NCBI GenBank assembly: GCA_014925825.1
Contig: JACGCK010000006.1
Span: 868,001-932,000 of the forward strand
Source: Pholiota molesta
Taxonomy: Eukaryota; Basidiomycota; Agaricomycetes; Agaricales; Strophariaceae
DNA length: 64,000 nucleotides
Reading direction: 5' to 3'
Shown here: piece by piece, positions 1 through 11,331 of the stretch
Numbering within the stretch: the first letter of the stretch is position 1
Layout of the letters: every line of letters starts with the position of its first letter
Notes under the pieces: generated by a model
What the model was told of the DNA's origin: nothing
Database searches by the model: none
The model's input: only the letters and a program-made list of their open reading frames with translations
Made by a program: the position numbers and the translations under genes

Positions 1-791
1 GAGATACCGGTGAACGTATCCGCACTCGACTGGGATCGAATAGGACGCAAAGCTTTGGCGAAAAGTCGACGCGTTCCTGCTATGGGCTTTATGTACGTTC
101 TTTTGATTTCATTGCTCCGCATCTTCTTAAATCCCTAAAGGCTAGGGCCGCTGTCTATAGAACAGAAAAAACGAGCCATAGCGAAGCGTTCGAAGCTCGA
201 AAAGAATAAAGAAGACGAAAGAAAACCTCAAGAGCTCAAGGAAGAAGATATTAAACGTTCAGAAAACGAAACAACAAAGAACGTAGCCACGGTACGCAGC
301 TTTATTTCTAGCCACATGTCATTTACTTACGAAATTTACCAGCTCGAAGCGCTGTTAGAGGAAGTGGGGTCCATAAATGTCTTCAAGTTCGTCATCAACC
401 CAGAAAATTTCGCTCAATCCGTCGAGAATATTTTTTATCTGTCTTTCCTCATACGTGATGGCAAGGCCGCATTCGAAACCAAAGACGGGGAACCCATCAT
501 ATGTATGCCCATTTTTGAACTGTTCAAAGTCATCACACATTAAAATTGTAATCTCCTTAGACCTTTGCGACCAGCCCACGGACGTAGACTATGATGGCGG
601 CTTGAAGAAAAGACAAATGGTGTTGGAATTTGATATGGCGACATGGAAGGTATGTCAATTGAACTTTGTGCTCCATTCTCTTGCATAAACAGTCCCCTTA
701 GCGTGCAATCGAAGTGTTCAACATCACCGAATCAATTATACCCGGGCGGCCACCTGCTCAAACAAAGCTGGGTGACAAATGGTATGGTTAA
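1..791 (+). CDS. NSE4: Nse4, SMC5-SMC6 complex kleisin subunit (5' truncated by window edge)
   Basis: This is the C-terminal half of Nse4, the non-SMC kleisin that bridges the Smc5 and Smc6 heads in DNA repair. Five exon pieces join in frame: 1 to about 98 (ends MGFM), about 147-292 (contains GPLSIEQKKRAIAK and ENETTKNVAT), about 343-508 (FKFVINPENFAQSVEN, then FYLSFLIRDGKAAFE), about 557-650 (CDQPTDVDYDGGLKKRQMVL), and about 702-791 (RAIEVFNITESIIP, then the stop TAA at 789-791). Introns have GTACGT, GTACGC, GTATGC and GTATGT donors. The VENxFYLSFLIRDGK and KKRQMVLEFDMATWKR blocks are hallmarks of the Nse4 C-terminal winged-helix domain, which contacts the Smc5 head. No lesion is seen. The 5' exons lie outside the window. 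It converges with the minus-strand gene ending at 974. Confidence 0.9.
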
Positions 792-973
792 ACTTGTCTC
801 ATGCATGTATGCGGCACGAAGCACAGTCCCCACTGGTAGCATACTATTCGAACTAATTAATGTACTACTTAGTGCTCCTTTGTTTCTTGTATATTCCATC
901 ATCGTATTTATTACACCTGCTACGTTCAAATATGGCCATAGATCGTGGCCACTTAGTGTGTTATCCAATGCTT

Positions 974-2464
974 TCAACAGAATGTACGAGGGTGGAATGG
1001 GAATTTCAGTTTTCCGGAGGAATCGTAAATTCCATAACCGGGCTCTTGGTTATCGCTATAAATGTGTGCAAACCACCCTATTCCGCCTCCAACTACTTTC
1101 TTGAGGTCTTCACAATGTTGATCAAGCAAGATATAGTATGCCTAATTGGCCACATTGTGGTCAGTAGTGATGACTTCAAAGTCTGTAGGGGTCCTCAACT
1201 TGTTCATTTGCAACATTTGAAACAGCCAATGGACTATTTGGTTGCACGCTGGGCGACGTTACAGATGGCCAACCATTCTACGTAGCATACATGGTGAGGA
1301 TTTAATCATTGTTGAGCTCTTAGTACGGGGAAGACTAACCTCATCGAAATACATTTTCTTGCCATTACCATGAGCGATGAACCAATCCAAGTCATCAAGA
1401 ACAAGTGGCCATGACTGATTAGCTGTATCAGGACAAGAACAGGGTCAATATGCGAAAATCAATGCCTTCAAGGTATAAAGCATTCACCGGTGGAAGCATT
1501 CTGCGAGAAGAACGGCAGCATGTGAATATTGATAGAGTCGATGGCATCAAGTACATCCTGTGCACCTCCTCGTTCTTGATATCTAAAATATGAATCCGTT
1601 TCGACGTGATCGAGGCGAAGCAAATGCGATATAAAAATTAAAATGCCTACCCATACGCCAGCTCAGAGACAGTCACCGGATTGATAAACTTGATAGATTT
1701 GCTTTGGCAAGCTCTACCTGAGCCGCTAATTGATCATGCGGTAGAACGTTGTCGTAGAGAGGCTCAGAGCCAAATTGTAACACTCTTGTCACAAACTTCG
1801 CTCTTGGGTTGCTGTGAAGGTTGGCTAGCAATGTGTCACGTCTTCCTATCCAAAGGTCGTCTCCGTTGAAGCCGAACTAAGAGGATGAATAACTGATTGG
1901 GATCAAATAATCCACGGCGCTTGATATTTATGTCATACCCAGATTAGAGCATGGACCCCCAGTCCGTTTTCCCAAGCAGCATTGACAATATCATCGCTAA
2001 TATAGATTTGATGCATCAGAGAGCGCAGTCAGATACCCAGATTATTTGAGCTTACTAGAATCCCTCACGATCACAAGCACCGTACAGGCGAACATAACGC
2101 GAGTTAAAGTGGTACCTGATATCTCGGAACTCCTCCACAAGCTGCTCAGCACTTTGACCTTTCAAAGGAAGAGCCTTGGTGAGTTAAACAATAGGAGAGG
2201 TCGTGGTTCACTACTCACACGCTGTTACTTCGTAGCTGAATCCCACAAATGCGTACTCAGTGGCTGGATCACACCACCAGTGCTTTAGTTCGAATTGTGA
2301 GGCGTCTCTCGAGGCATCTCAAATCCGAGAGCTGGAAAGCAGCTTTGAAATGGCAGGCCCCATAGTTCGTCCTGGGCGTTGGGAGGAATAGATGCGCTTT
2401 TGGCTATTGTTATCCAAGTCAGTAGACAGCCGAGCCCAAGTTGGAGCGTAAAAAAGGGCCTCAT
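974..2464 (-). CDS. Secreted GH17-like glucan hydrolase family protein, one apparent frameshift
   Basis: The start ATG at 2464 opens a signal-peptide-like N-terminus (MRPFFTLQLGLGCLLTWI) followed by ALGFEMPRE. Later exons read KHWWCDPATEYAFVGFSYEV, FRDIRYHFNSRYVRLYGACD, DDIVNAAWENGLGVHALIW, ANLHSNPRAKFVTRVLQFGS, VTVSELAYG, DAIDSINIHMLPFFSQNAST, LDDLDWFIAHGNGKKMYFDE, NGWPSVTSPSVQ and GIGWFAHIYSDNQEPGYGI, ending FHPRTFC-stop at 974-976. The order of catalytic-barrel motifs fits the fungal GH17 / exo-beta-1,3-glucanase-like family acting on cell-wall glucan; substrate is inferred from the family only. At least eight short introns are needed. A one-base frameshift lies at about 2285-2300, just before the KHWWCDP block. 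It cannot be an intron, so it is either a real lesion or an assembly error. Family level is firm, function less so. Confidence 0.75.
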
Positions 2465-2934
2465 TGTAAACCGTCAAGGACATGAACTTGGGAGGCGAGG
2501 TAAGTCTACAGTGAAATATATTTATAGGAATTTTTGTCAGTTCAAGGGCGGTCGAAGAATGTTCGACAAAGCTTCTTGCTTCAAGAATAAACTTGAGACG
2601 GCCCGACCACCGCCACCATGCACACCTAAAAGATCTATATCAATGAATGTGCCTTCAAGAAGCACTCGACCTTGTGCATAGTATATTGTTTTTAGATGCT
2701 TGTATAAGAGGTGACTTCTTGATTCCGCCTCTGGCTGAGACCTGAGGCTTGTCGATGACTGGAATAAATGATTAAATTATCAATAAGTAGGTATGCTACC
2801 GAATGCCTTTAGTCTGGATTGAATCGAGTAAATATGATGGGAGCTACTTACCAGTTACAAGTATCCTGGATGGCGTAAGAATCATAAAAGAATTAATGTT
2901 GACATTGGTGTCGTAGGAGTCGTAGATCGTGCTT

Positions 2935-5900
2935 TCAGTATTCGGAAACATCGGTTAAACCGATCCCAAGCGGTAACATGTCATGATCCTTCAGCGCAGG
3001 CTGTTCCCATGACTCTTTTGAAAGCTAAGCATAGAATTAGTATGATCAACTTTAAAGCAAACAATTCGTGACGCACATGAGCGGCTGCCTCAGAGAGCGA
3101 CAACAAGTTCATATGATCAGGTATGTCTCCGTTATTCTGTAAAGAAGACAAGAAAATGTATTAGCGGACATAAAAATAGGACTTCATCGCTTCGAATACT
3201 GACCAACCAGGCTTCGTCGAAGTCACGGATACCCAATCGGAGGTCTAGAGGTATCTGAGAAGGTAATGCAAGCGCATGGATGGTGGGGGCATATGGTCTT
3301 GAAGATGCTACTTCCTTAGATACTTTCTGAAAAAGGAATAACAGAAAGGTCAAACTCAGAGTGAACATATGTGAATATAGTTTTACCGTTGCAATATCCA
3401 ACGCAAAACGAATGGCTCGTCTGTCACTCCGCGCGTCTTTACCCACGAAAACGAATAACTCCCACACGCAGTTAATGACATAGACAGACATCTGTAGTTG
3501 TTTTTCCAAAGATATAAATTGGACAGGGTGTATCTGGATAAGCAGCTAAGTATTACAGATTTTGTGCGCAGAGATATTAGCTTACTGTATTTTGCTTGTT
3601 TTCAGGTTCCACTCTCCATATCACTGGGTCGATGCCAGAAGAAACCTTTCGCCATTTCCAATAGTCAGCTTTGGCAAAATCATCCTCCCCTAATATCATC
3701 CAGAACATCTCATCGTTGTCAGTTTCTCCCTCAAGGAGTATAGTAGGGGGAGTTGTGTCGTTTGCCAAGCGTTTGGCATATCGGATAGCTGCATCTCTCT
3801 CTTCGGAAGTAGAACCACAGCCATGCCAGACATATATCGAGCCTAGAATGGTAATGCAGTAGCTGAAGGCTGAGCAGAGATTTTTGATGTTCTGTTGAAC
3901 GTATCAGCAAAAGAAAGACTCGAGGGAGTGGAAAGTGTATACCAGATCGTGTTCGTCTATGAAAAAGATGCCATTCAGTGATCTAACGAGATGCATGGTC
4001 GTGTTCTCAGAGCTCCAATGAGTGCGCGTACCCTATAGGATATCGTCAGCGGTGACATCTTAGACAGAGAATGGCAAAGATAAGTAGCTGAACCTGACGA
4101 ATAGCCAAGGTACCACCAATGATTTGAACGAGTTCGGAAGGTTCGGCTAGTTGATGGACGATTCTCTATTTCATGTCAGACATTTCTTATGGAGTCGAGG
4201 AATATGAGGGATCTCACCGCAGATGTCCCATAACGTTTGGCTAACTCATGGAGTTTTCTTTCTTCTCGATCTCCAAAATTACTTCGTCGACCCAACCAGC
4301 ACCAAACGAATGTCGACGCTAAACCACTCGACTTTGACTTGATGCGATGAATTATAGTCAGAATTTCTGACTCATAAAAGATGTCAATGGCTCCTGCAAT
4401 AGGTGTTGCCGATGTGCCGGTAAGCAATAGAACTTCGACGGATATAGTCTGCTGGTCCAGCGCCACAGTTGGAATCGGAAAGGGATGTTCCAAGATTTTG
4501 GCTACCTGGATAGCTGGCAAGGATTGTTCATCTCGTGTAATCGAAAGAACATTCGGGGCTGTAACGTCTTCCTTGTCATGAACTTTGGGAAGTCGGTCAT
4601 CTGCAACAAATACGATTTCCTCGGGAACGCTCGTCTTGACATTGATCAGTTGAACGTTCTTAAGATTGAGAGTCCCTGCAGGTGTGGGCGTGGGTGTCTC
4701 TTCTTCTTTCAAAGGAGGCAAAATAATTGCTGAGTATCTTTCATACGTCGATCTGCGTTTTTCAGCCTGCATTTGTGAGAGAGAACCACGAGGGTTCGAT
4801 GGGATCTCTGATGTCTCATTGCTTGTGCTCCCTATTTCGTCACCTATAGGACTGAAAGGTACTTTTTCGGCCTGGTTTGTGAGTGCTTGTGCGACTTCCA
4901 TGACGGTAGGACGGCTGCCGGTGCTTGGAGTGCGAGACAGTTTGCCAAAGGAAGCAACCATAGGTGAAGATGGTGCTGAGACTGACTTCCTGACAGGTGG
5001 TGCGAAGCTATTGAGTTTATACTGATCATTGAATTCAACCTTTGCGCCAGAAAGGAATATAGGCGACATCTTTGCGTCAGTAGTGTCAACAGTTGGCAAT
5101 TGATGCTGAATACTGGCTTAGCACATAGGATAACATCAAGGGCGATGCTACTCACATTCGGTATGATATCTATGTTTCCTATGATTCTATGGGAAGGAAA
5201 CTGCAGATATTTCAATGCAAGTTACCTTACATAGATGTGATGACTTACTTTGTTGGAAGTCGACAGCTCGAGCGGAGACGATGAAACTTGCTTTTCTTCC
5301 CGCAGAGGAATTACAGATTCGGAAGCCAGCGTCCTAGACCAAGGACTTTGCTGAGCCTCTCTTCCTTCAGATGAAAGATTCAAAATGCGGGCCTTCTCTG
5401 AGTTCGCTCGCAAAGGATCTTCCAAATTTTGAGGATCAGCGGACTTCTTAGGTTTGCGAGCCCTGTCTTTCGTTGGCTATCACACAGAAAACCAGAAAAC
5501 AACCAATATCCAAACAAATGTAGGAGATGCAACGTAAAGAATAGATTGAGAAAAAGATTACAAAGATATAAGGATCGATGTGAGCAGATTCCGAGACAGG
5601 GCATTACCGGGATTAACGCACATGGATCAACGGCTTTTTGGACGACGGTGGGGTGGTTCCTTGTCCAGAGTCATGTTTGACTCCCAATTCATCAACGTGC
5701 GTTAACCGCTTTAGATCTGTGGCAGATTTGCTGGGTTTAATGAGAACCATGGTGGTCGCAGAACCAAGGCCAGGAGTCCGTGATCGATACGGTTCAACCG
5801 AATTAGTAGATTCCTCGGTAAGCGATTTAGGTGAAGGTGTTGATGTTGGTTTAGCCAAGGAAGGTAGCGAAGCTACCGACTTCAAGGCATGCTGTGCACC

Positions 5901-8085
5901 ACGATCGGTAGAAGAGGAGACAAGAGTCCGAGGACTACTGGCATGACTCGTCGGCTCTTGTGTTGCTGATCGGCGCATTGGGAAAGACGGAGGTGAAGAC
6001 TGTGTGGGTGAGGGTGATTGCATATGAGGTTGCCAGCGATCTAAAACAGAGCCCTTTCTTCCACCTGCACTGATAGGACGAGATCTATCTGCCGGCGTTG
6101 GGGTTGGAGAAGGTGAATCATCCAACTGGGAACTAACTTTCACCATACTTTGAACGAAGCCACGACCTTGCAGCCTACTGATACTAGGAGTCAGATCTTT
6201 GGTGGACGGGGATGGTTTTTGAAAGGCCGGAGAAGAAATAATGCTAGGTATCAACGGAGAAGTCTTGGGTATGGGTTGGATAGGTCGGGCCAAGGAAGGG
6301 GTATTGATAGAAGGGGTGACCTGAGGGTTTGATGGTCCTGAAATTGTGCGGTCTCTAACAGGAGTTGTCGCTCGTGTTTCTTTCATTGGTGATTGGCGAC
6401 CAGCACGGGTATGATTGGCAACAGGAGAAGACCAATTGCCTGATTGAGAAGAACTGGACATAAAAGGCGGACGAGAACCAGGAGCACTGCTTGTTCTTTC
6501 ACGACTTCCACCTTTTTGCGGCGAGATAGGCCTCTCATCTCGAAGTTTCTCAGTATATGATGTCTGTACCGGTGGCCAAACTGCCTTCACTCCTGACGCT
6601 GATCGGTACCGTTCTGCACTTTCACTGCCAGAGATCGCGTCTGGTTCCTTCCGACTGGCCAGTCCAGGCATGGCAATGCCGCCTCTGCCAAAGATGGGAT
6701 GTGGCGCGCTAGTATCTGGTTGTATAAATTGCGTAGGGTCATGAGCATCTGGCTGGGGCGCATGTCGGTTAAGTCGAGGACCTGCGGCACTTCCGCCCAT
6801 GAAACCGGCCAAAGAGACACCTTGAGCTCTTTCCGCTATGGTTTTCCGAGCCGTCTCACTTTTGTCAGGATTGTAGACGCTGTTTGTCTCCATTAGCCGA
6901 CGAAGAGGTGTTTGTGCCGTATTGGTAGCTGGTTCTTGCATCTTCTGGGAATTCATGCTCGATACTGGCTTAGAGGTAATGGTGGTTCCCAAATATGATG
7001 GCAAAGGTTTGGAAGCAGGTGTAACGACAGAACGAAAGGTATCGGCAGGCTTTGATGGCAAGGGGTTCGACCCCTTAAAGGTTGGTTCCTCCTTCGTAAA
7101 GGAAGTGAAGGTTGGAGTTTTCGATGCGACATTATCGGCGTTCTGATTGCCTTGAAAGGAGTACTCTTTGCGAGTGAGGCTGTTGACCTCGTTGAATGGT
7201 GCGGATTTCGTCGCTGTATTGTTGGTTGACAATTCAGGTGAAGCAAACGAGTCCTTGGAAGAAAATGAACGACGACCTGTGTCAAAACTATCATGTATGT
7301 TCGGCTTGGGGATCGTTTCTGTGTATTGATTCACGGTAGGCGCCGGGGGTGACTTCAGAGGAGTGCTTTTAGCAGAAGAAGGCTGATATCGTTCCGATAA
7401 TTCAGAGCCAACGACCGAAGATGTCGATCTGATGTCATTCTTAGCAGCTAATCCAGGCATTGCGATTCCGCCTCTGCCAAATACAGGATGTGGGGCGCTA
7501 GTATCAGGCTGAACGAATTGCGTTGGATCGTGAGCATCCTGCTGGGGTGCATGTCGATTCAATCGTGGTCCAGTGGCACCGCCACCGATAAATGAGGCAA
7601 GAGATCGCGGGCCAGATGAATCCCCTGTGGTACGAGTTGACGCGTTAATCTTATCCGGGTTATATACATCATTCCTCCCCATAAGCTTCCGCAACGCAGT
7701 TTCTTGGTCGTCTGCTCGTTGTGCGACAGATTTAGGTGTATCGCTCGCTGAGGTATCATTGGGGTTGTCAAATTTTTGCAATTGCTCCTTGGTACTGGCT
7801 GTGGAAGTCGGGGAATAGGCATGAATTATTCAACACCGTTGGAGAAGAACTGATCGATAACATACACATATCCACACTGCCGGCACGACTTGTGCCACGA
7901 CTTCGCCGAAGGCGCGCTTGTCTTGCAGCTGATATTTCTTCTTCTAGTCTTTTCTGTTCGGCCTCTTCGTCTGCGTCGACTTCTCTTTGCAGGGCCTTTA
8001 TCTTGCTTGTCCATTCCGCCAATCCAGTTTCTGGTTTGGGTATATCGTAAGAGCGCCTCGAGGACGTAGAGAAGGATGAATCCAT
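2935..8085 (-). CDS. Gelsolin-repeat actin-binding protein with long disordered DUF4045-like N-terminus
   Basis: Twelve exons join without breaking frame: 8085-7866, 7798-5622, 5476-5249, 5200-5156, 5105-4218, 4165-4094, 4032-3943, 3891-3586, 3533-3387, 3326-3204, 3136-3077 and 3024-2935. All have GT donors and AG acceptors. They give a protein of about 1,480 residues. The first ~800 residues are Ser/Pro/Thr-rich and resemble the DUF4045 region. They hold two copies of a module (NxVYNPDK ... GPRLNRHAPQ ... HDPTQF ... APHPxFGRGGIAMPGLA). The C-terminal third has gelsolin/villin-type features: FVWCWLGRRSNFGDREERK, a STSEERDAAIRYAKRLAND helix, and EGETDNDEMFWMILGEDD, matching the family's E-G-E...FW..LG pattern. 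Such proteins cap or sever actin filaments in the cytosol; that role is inferred. The protein ends LGIGLTDVSEY. No villin headpiece is visible. Confidence 0.85.
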
Positions 8086-8102
8086 CTTTAGACTAGATCG
8101 AG

Positions 8103-8435
8103 TTAAAGAACCAAGATATGCGATATAATGAAGAAAGCTTGGCCAACTTCAACCCAGTGGTTGGCGTTGTCTGCTGAGTGCTCGTTGGTCCTTGGCCGTA
8201 TGCCTCCAGATACGAGACCACGTGATTCACCACTACCTGGGGGCGTGAGAATATTCCTCTTTCTCGCTTTGTGCTTCTTTCTGACGTAGTTCACTTCAAC
8301 TTCACTGGCAAGTTCAACGTGTGCATTGTAGTGCATGAAGCATTTGTGAAGCATCGTCAGAGTCGAGCCTCCTATGACCTCATTCTTCTTATCTACGTCG
8401 GCTCCTCGGGTGCGGCTTGGGCTCTCTTGACTCAT
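8103..8435 (-). CDS. Possible small protein or upstream exon, uncharacterised
   Basis: An open frame of 110 codons starts at an ATG (8435) and lies 18 bp upstream of the gelsolin-family start. The N-terminal ~75 residues look protein-like (HKCFMHYNAHVELASEVEV, then a basic KKHKARKRN patch and a TPPGSGESRG linker). The tail, VEVGQAFFIISHILVL, looks like read-through. It could be a tiny independent gene whose first exon ends near 8240 at a CCCAG-GTAGTG donor, or a 5' extension of the downstream gene. I recognise no family. Confidence 0.25.
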   Translation of the reverse strand: MSQESPSRTRGADVDKKNEVIGGSTLTMLHKCFMHYNAHVELASEVEVNYVRKKHKARKRNILTPPGSGESRGLVSGGIRPRTNEHSADNANHWVEVGQAFFIISHILVL

Positions 8436-8708
8436 AGAGAAAAAGTGGACGCTTCGTAACCAATAATTACATTGCTTGCCAACCTGTAACGCAAGTGTAA
8501 CGATGGCCCCGCCAGTCGGCGCTCAATATCTCATTACAACATGTCTACGCATTTCGTTAACAGGTTCAAAATACCGCGATATCTGTGACTGAAAGTAACA
8601 ATTATTTGTCCATAGTATTTACGTGGGTCGACTCTGCCCAAACTCTGCCATCCAAAATTGTCCAAATTTAACGTATCCAGCCTTCTAATACAGAGTCCAA
8701 TAAGCTGC

Positions 8709-9699
8709 TCAAACCAGAAGTGTAAACGCTGATGAAATCGTTATGAGCATAGCTCCTGCAATAGTGAGAGGTTTGAAGCTCGCGACCGCCGCTGATGTCG
8801 TCTTGACTGCGAAATTACCAGCGGCCGCGGTTTGAGAAACGGTAGTCACGTTCTGCCCATCTACCATGGTCCATCAAAAATTGTTCAGAGTTACATCGTC
8901 CAAGATTATGGATGTCAACTTACCGGTGAACGACGCGCCGCAAGTATCGGTGATGGGTCCATTGATGGAGGCTAAAATGCTGGGATCGGGGAACACCTTG
9001 GCTGCAATGGTATACGCCTGTTTGGTACAGCTGGTGCAAGCGAGGTTCTTGTAATCGGCAGCAGCGATCTTCTGTCCATCGGCGACGATGGTGTTCCAAT
9101 TCAAGTCGGCGGGCTCAAGAGGACCAATTATATTTTGGAGGTTGGTCAGAGTCTGCGTAACGCAAAGGGTATTTGCGCTAGAACTACAAGAATGATTTGA
9201 TCAGTCTTTTAATTTATGCTGCCATAACATTGATTTAACGCACTCTTCCAGGCAAGCGATCTGGCGAACAGATGGATAATATTGCTCGACATATGGAAGA
9301 ACCACGGATGGATCACTTATATCGACACCGAAAGCGCTCTGGACATCTTGAGCGCATCCACGGTCACATTCTGGACAATGGCTGTCATGCTGGCCGTCGA
9401 GCACGATCCCAGTGAGCATAGCCCAGTGAGCCACTTGTTGGCAATAGCTGGAACATCGATATTGCCCGATGCTGCGATGGAAATGAAGGCCCCAGCGTTT
9501 AAGCACTGAGCCTCAGGAGCGACCAACAATCCCTGGAGGGCCGAACTGCATGACGCTGAAATGCTGAAGCTACTGACGGTCAAGTCAACACACGATTAGC
9601 ATCCTTGGCTGTACGAGCAACTCACCTGTTATTCTGCGCAGACACGACGGTTACGAGCGCGAAGGCTGTTACGAGAGCCCTGGAAGAAGTGCGCAACAT
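8709..9699 (-). CDS. Cys-rich secreted, probably GPI-anchored protein (paralogue A), frameshifted
   Basis: The ATG at 9699 begins a signal peptide (MLRTSSRALVTAFALVTVVS) cut after AQ. The mature part has regularly spaced cysteines: CSSALQGLL, QCLNAG, WLTGLCSLGSCS, GCAQDVQ, YYPSVRQIACLEE, CTSCTKQAYTIA and CGASFT. After a final intron the C-terminus is FTDGQNVTTVSQT, a Thr/Ser/Ala stretch and a hydrophobic tail ending AFTLLV-stop (8709-8711). The layout is typical of a GPI-anchored wall or surface protein. The spacing of cysteines and the motif YYPxVRxxACL recall the fungal DUF7729 family, though that is from memory. A one-base frameshift near 9360, between QNVTV and GCAQDV, separates two halves that align collinearly with the intact neighbour at 10367-11331. 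It is either decaying or an assembly error. Confidence 0.7.
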
Positions 9700-10366
9700 T
9701 TTGAAAGAGCAAAAAGAAGAAGAGTGGAGCGAAAAAAAAATATTAAACAGGAACCTTGCACTGAAGGTATCCTCAAAATCCTCGCAGAGGCTGTTAAATG
9801 GAACTGTAGTCAAAAGAGAAGGGATAAAAAGGCCGCGCGGTTTATTAAGGCCTGTGAGGGTTTCAAAATGCGGCAATGCTGCACCGCTATCGTTGTCACA
9901 ACAATACTTACATACAGTATCCCAAGATAGCCCAAGATCTCCCAAGAGCTTCCAAGATCGCCGAGACAATTTCACAATTATTCGGTGGTCAAGCCAAGGA
10001 CAACAACTAAGAGTAAGTCATTCGAAAAGAAGAACAGTGAAGGCATTCATTGTAAATTGGTGAAAGTGTGCCATTGGGTTCGAGGTTTCATGTGGCACCA
10101 GTGAGTACTAGTGAGTACGCCCGATCCTGAAAAACAAGTATGTCCTTGAAATTACTGCACGCTACTCTCAATAAGATAGGATAGTCCGTCAATTTGAATT
10201 CCAAATAGGATACTAGGTCAGTATAAGTTTATACGAGATACATCAAGCATCAAAGGTATAAAGACCAAAGCATGTATGTAACGTATTTCAGTTGTCCACC
10301 ATTATAGGTATGTAAGTCCGTATTGCATAAAGCAATCACGGCGTCAAGCGTCCACGACTGCAATTT
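9700..10366. other. Spacer between the two secreted-protein paralogues, no gene seen
   Basis: This 0.67-kb stretch holds the 5' flank of paralogue A and the 3' flank of paralogue B. It has a local direct repeat of the CCAAGA type near 9918-9958 (several AAGATCNCCCAAGA-like copies). No open frame resembling a known protein and no RNA gene was recognised. Confidence 0.5.
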
Positions 10367-11331
10367 TTAAGCCAAGAAAGCGACCATAGTCGAAATAACA
10401 ATAAGACCAGAGGCACCCATCGCTGCCAGGGTGCCCTTAGGGAGCATTGAAAGCGAGCCAAGGGCAGCACTGGTTGGCTTAGTAGAGCCAGATGTGGTGC
10501 TCAAGCTCTCCACGATGTTCGAAGGAGTAGTCCCGTCTGCAAAATTCCGCGATTAATGAATGTAGCAACTATTAACACTGATTTAGTACATACCAGTGAA
10601 TGAAGCTCCACACTGGGATTGAAGCGAAGGGGCCGCGCCAGAGATCAAGCTCGGAACATCCTGGTTGACGACGTTATAAGCAGCCTTGATACAGTCTGTG
10701 CATGAAACATTGGTGGGGATGGTCGACGGAGGGTTCGCAATAATTTGCATGATGTTGGAGATCGTCAGATTTCCTACAATGTTTTGAACGTTCGTAAGAG
10801 TTTGGGTGATGCAGTTGGTAGATCCACTGTGTAATTTCTTCAGAAACTACTTTGCGAAGAAAGAAAGAAAGACAAAACTCACTCCTTGAGGCAGGCAACT
10901 TTACGAACAGTAGGGTAGTACTGTTGAACAAGAGGCGTAATACTGCTAGCGACACTAGATGTCAAGCCCAGTCCGGACAACTCAGTCGAGCATCCAGACG
11001 TGACATTTTGCACGACCGCAGCAAGGGTATCGTTGCTACATGCAGATGCGCCGCAAACACTGGTAAGCCAGCTGTTGATGGTCGGGATCACCGAGGCATT
11101 CGCTCCTCCGGTAGCGAGTGAGACGAGAGAGCCAGGGCTCAAGCAGGATGCAGCATCTGGGTTTTGAGCGATGACCGCTAGAGTGTTGGTGCAAGCGGTG
11201 GAAAGCCTAATGCCAGGAGGCGAAAGATGAGCAATCTGCGAGAACAGCAAAGCAAGCCGCAAGGATACTTACGATTGAGCGGAGACAATGGCAACCAAAG
11301 CACTGAGGGCAAAGAAACGAGAGCCGTACAT
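10367..11331 (-). CDS. Cys-rich secreted, probably GPI-anchored protein (paralogue B), intact
   Basis: The start ATG at 11331 gives a signal peptide MYGSRFFALSALVAIVSAQS. Exon 2 encodes the Cys-rich body: CTNTLAVIAQ, SCLSPGSL, WLTSVCGASACSNDTLAA, VQNVTSGCSTELSGLG and QYYPTVRKVACLKE. Later exons give TNCITQTLTNVQNIVG, CTDCIKAAYNVV, SQCGASFTDGTTPSN, a Ser/Thr-rich linker and a hydrophobic C-terminus (LIVISTMVAFLA-stop at 10367-10369), as expected for GPI attachment. Intron donors are GTAAGT and GTGAGT, and all junctions keep frame. N-glycosylation sequons (QNVT, NLT, NVS) are present. It is collinear with paralogue A about 0.7 kb downstream, so the pair is a tandem duplication. A role at the cell surface is inferred; no enzymatic motif is visible. 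It resembles the DUF7729 family from memory. Confidence 0.8.

Noticed and set aside
4381..5025. Plus-strand open frames across 4381-5025
   Set aside because: They are shadows of the gelsolin-family gene, whose minus-strand exons join perfectly in frame.
10078..10095. tRNA T-arm-like GGTTCGAGGTTTC
   Set aside because: No matching acceptor, D or anticodon arms could be found around it.
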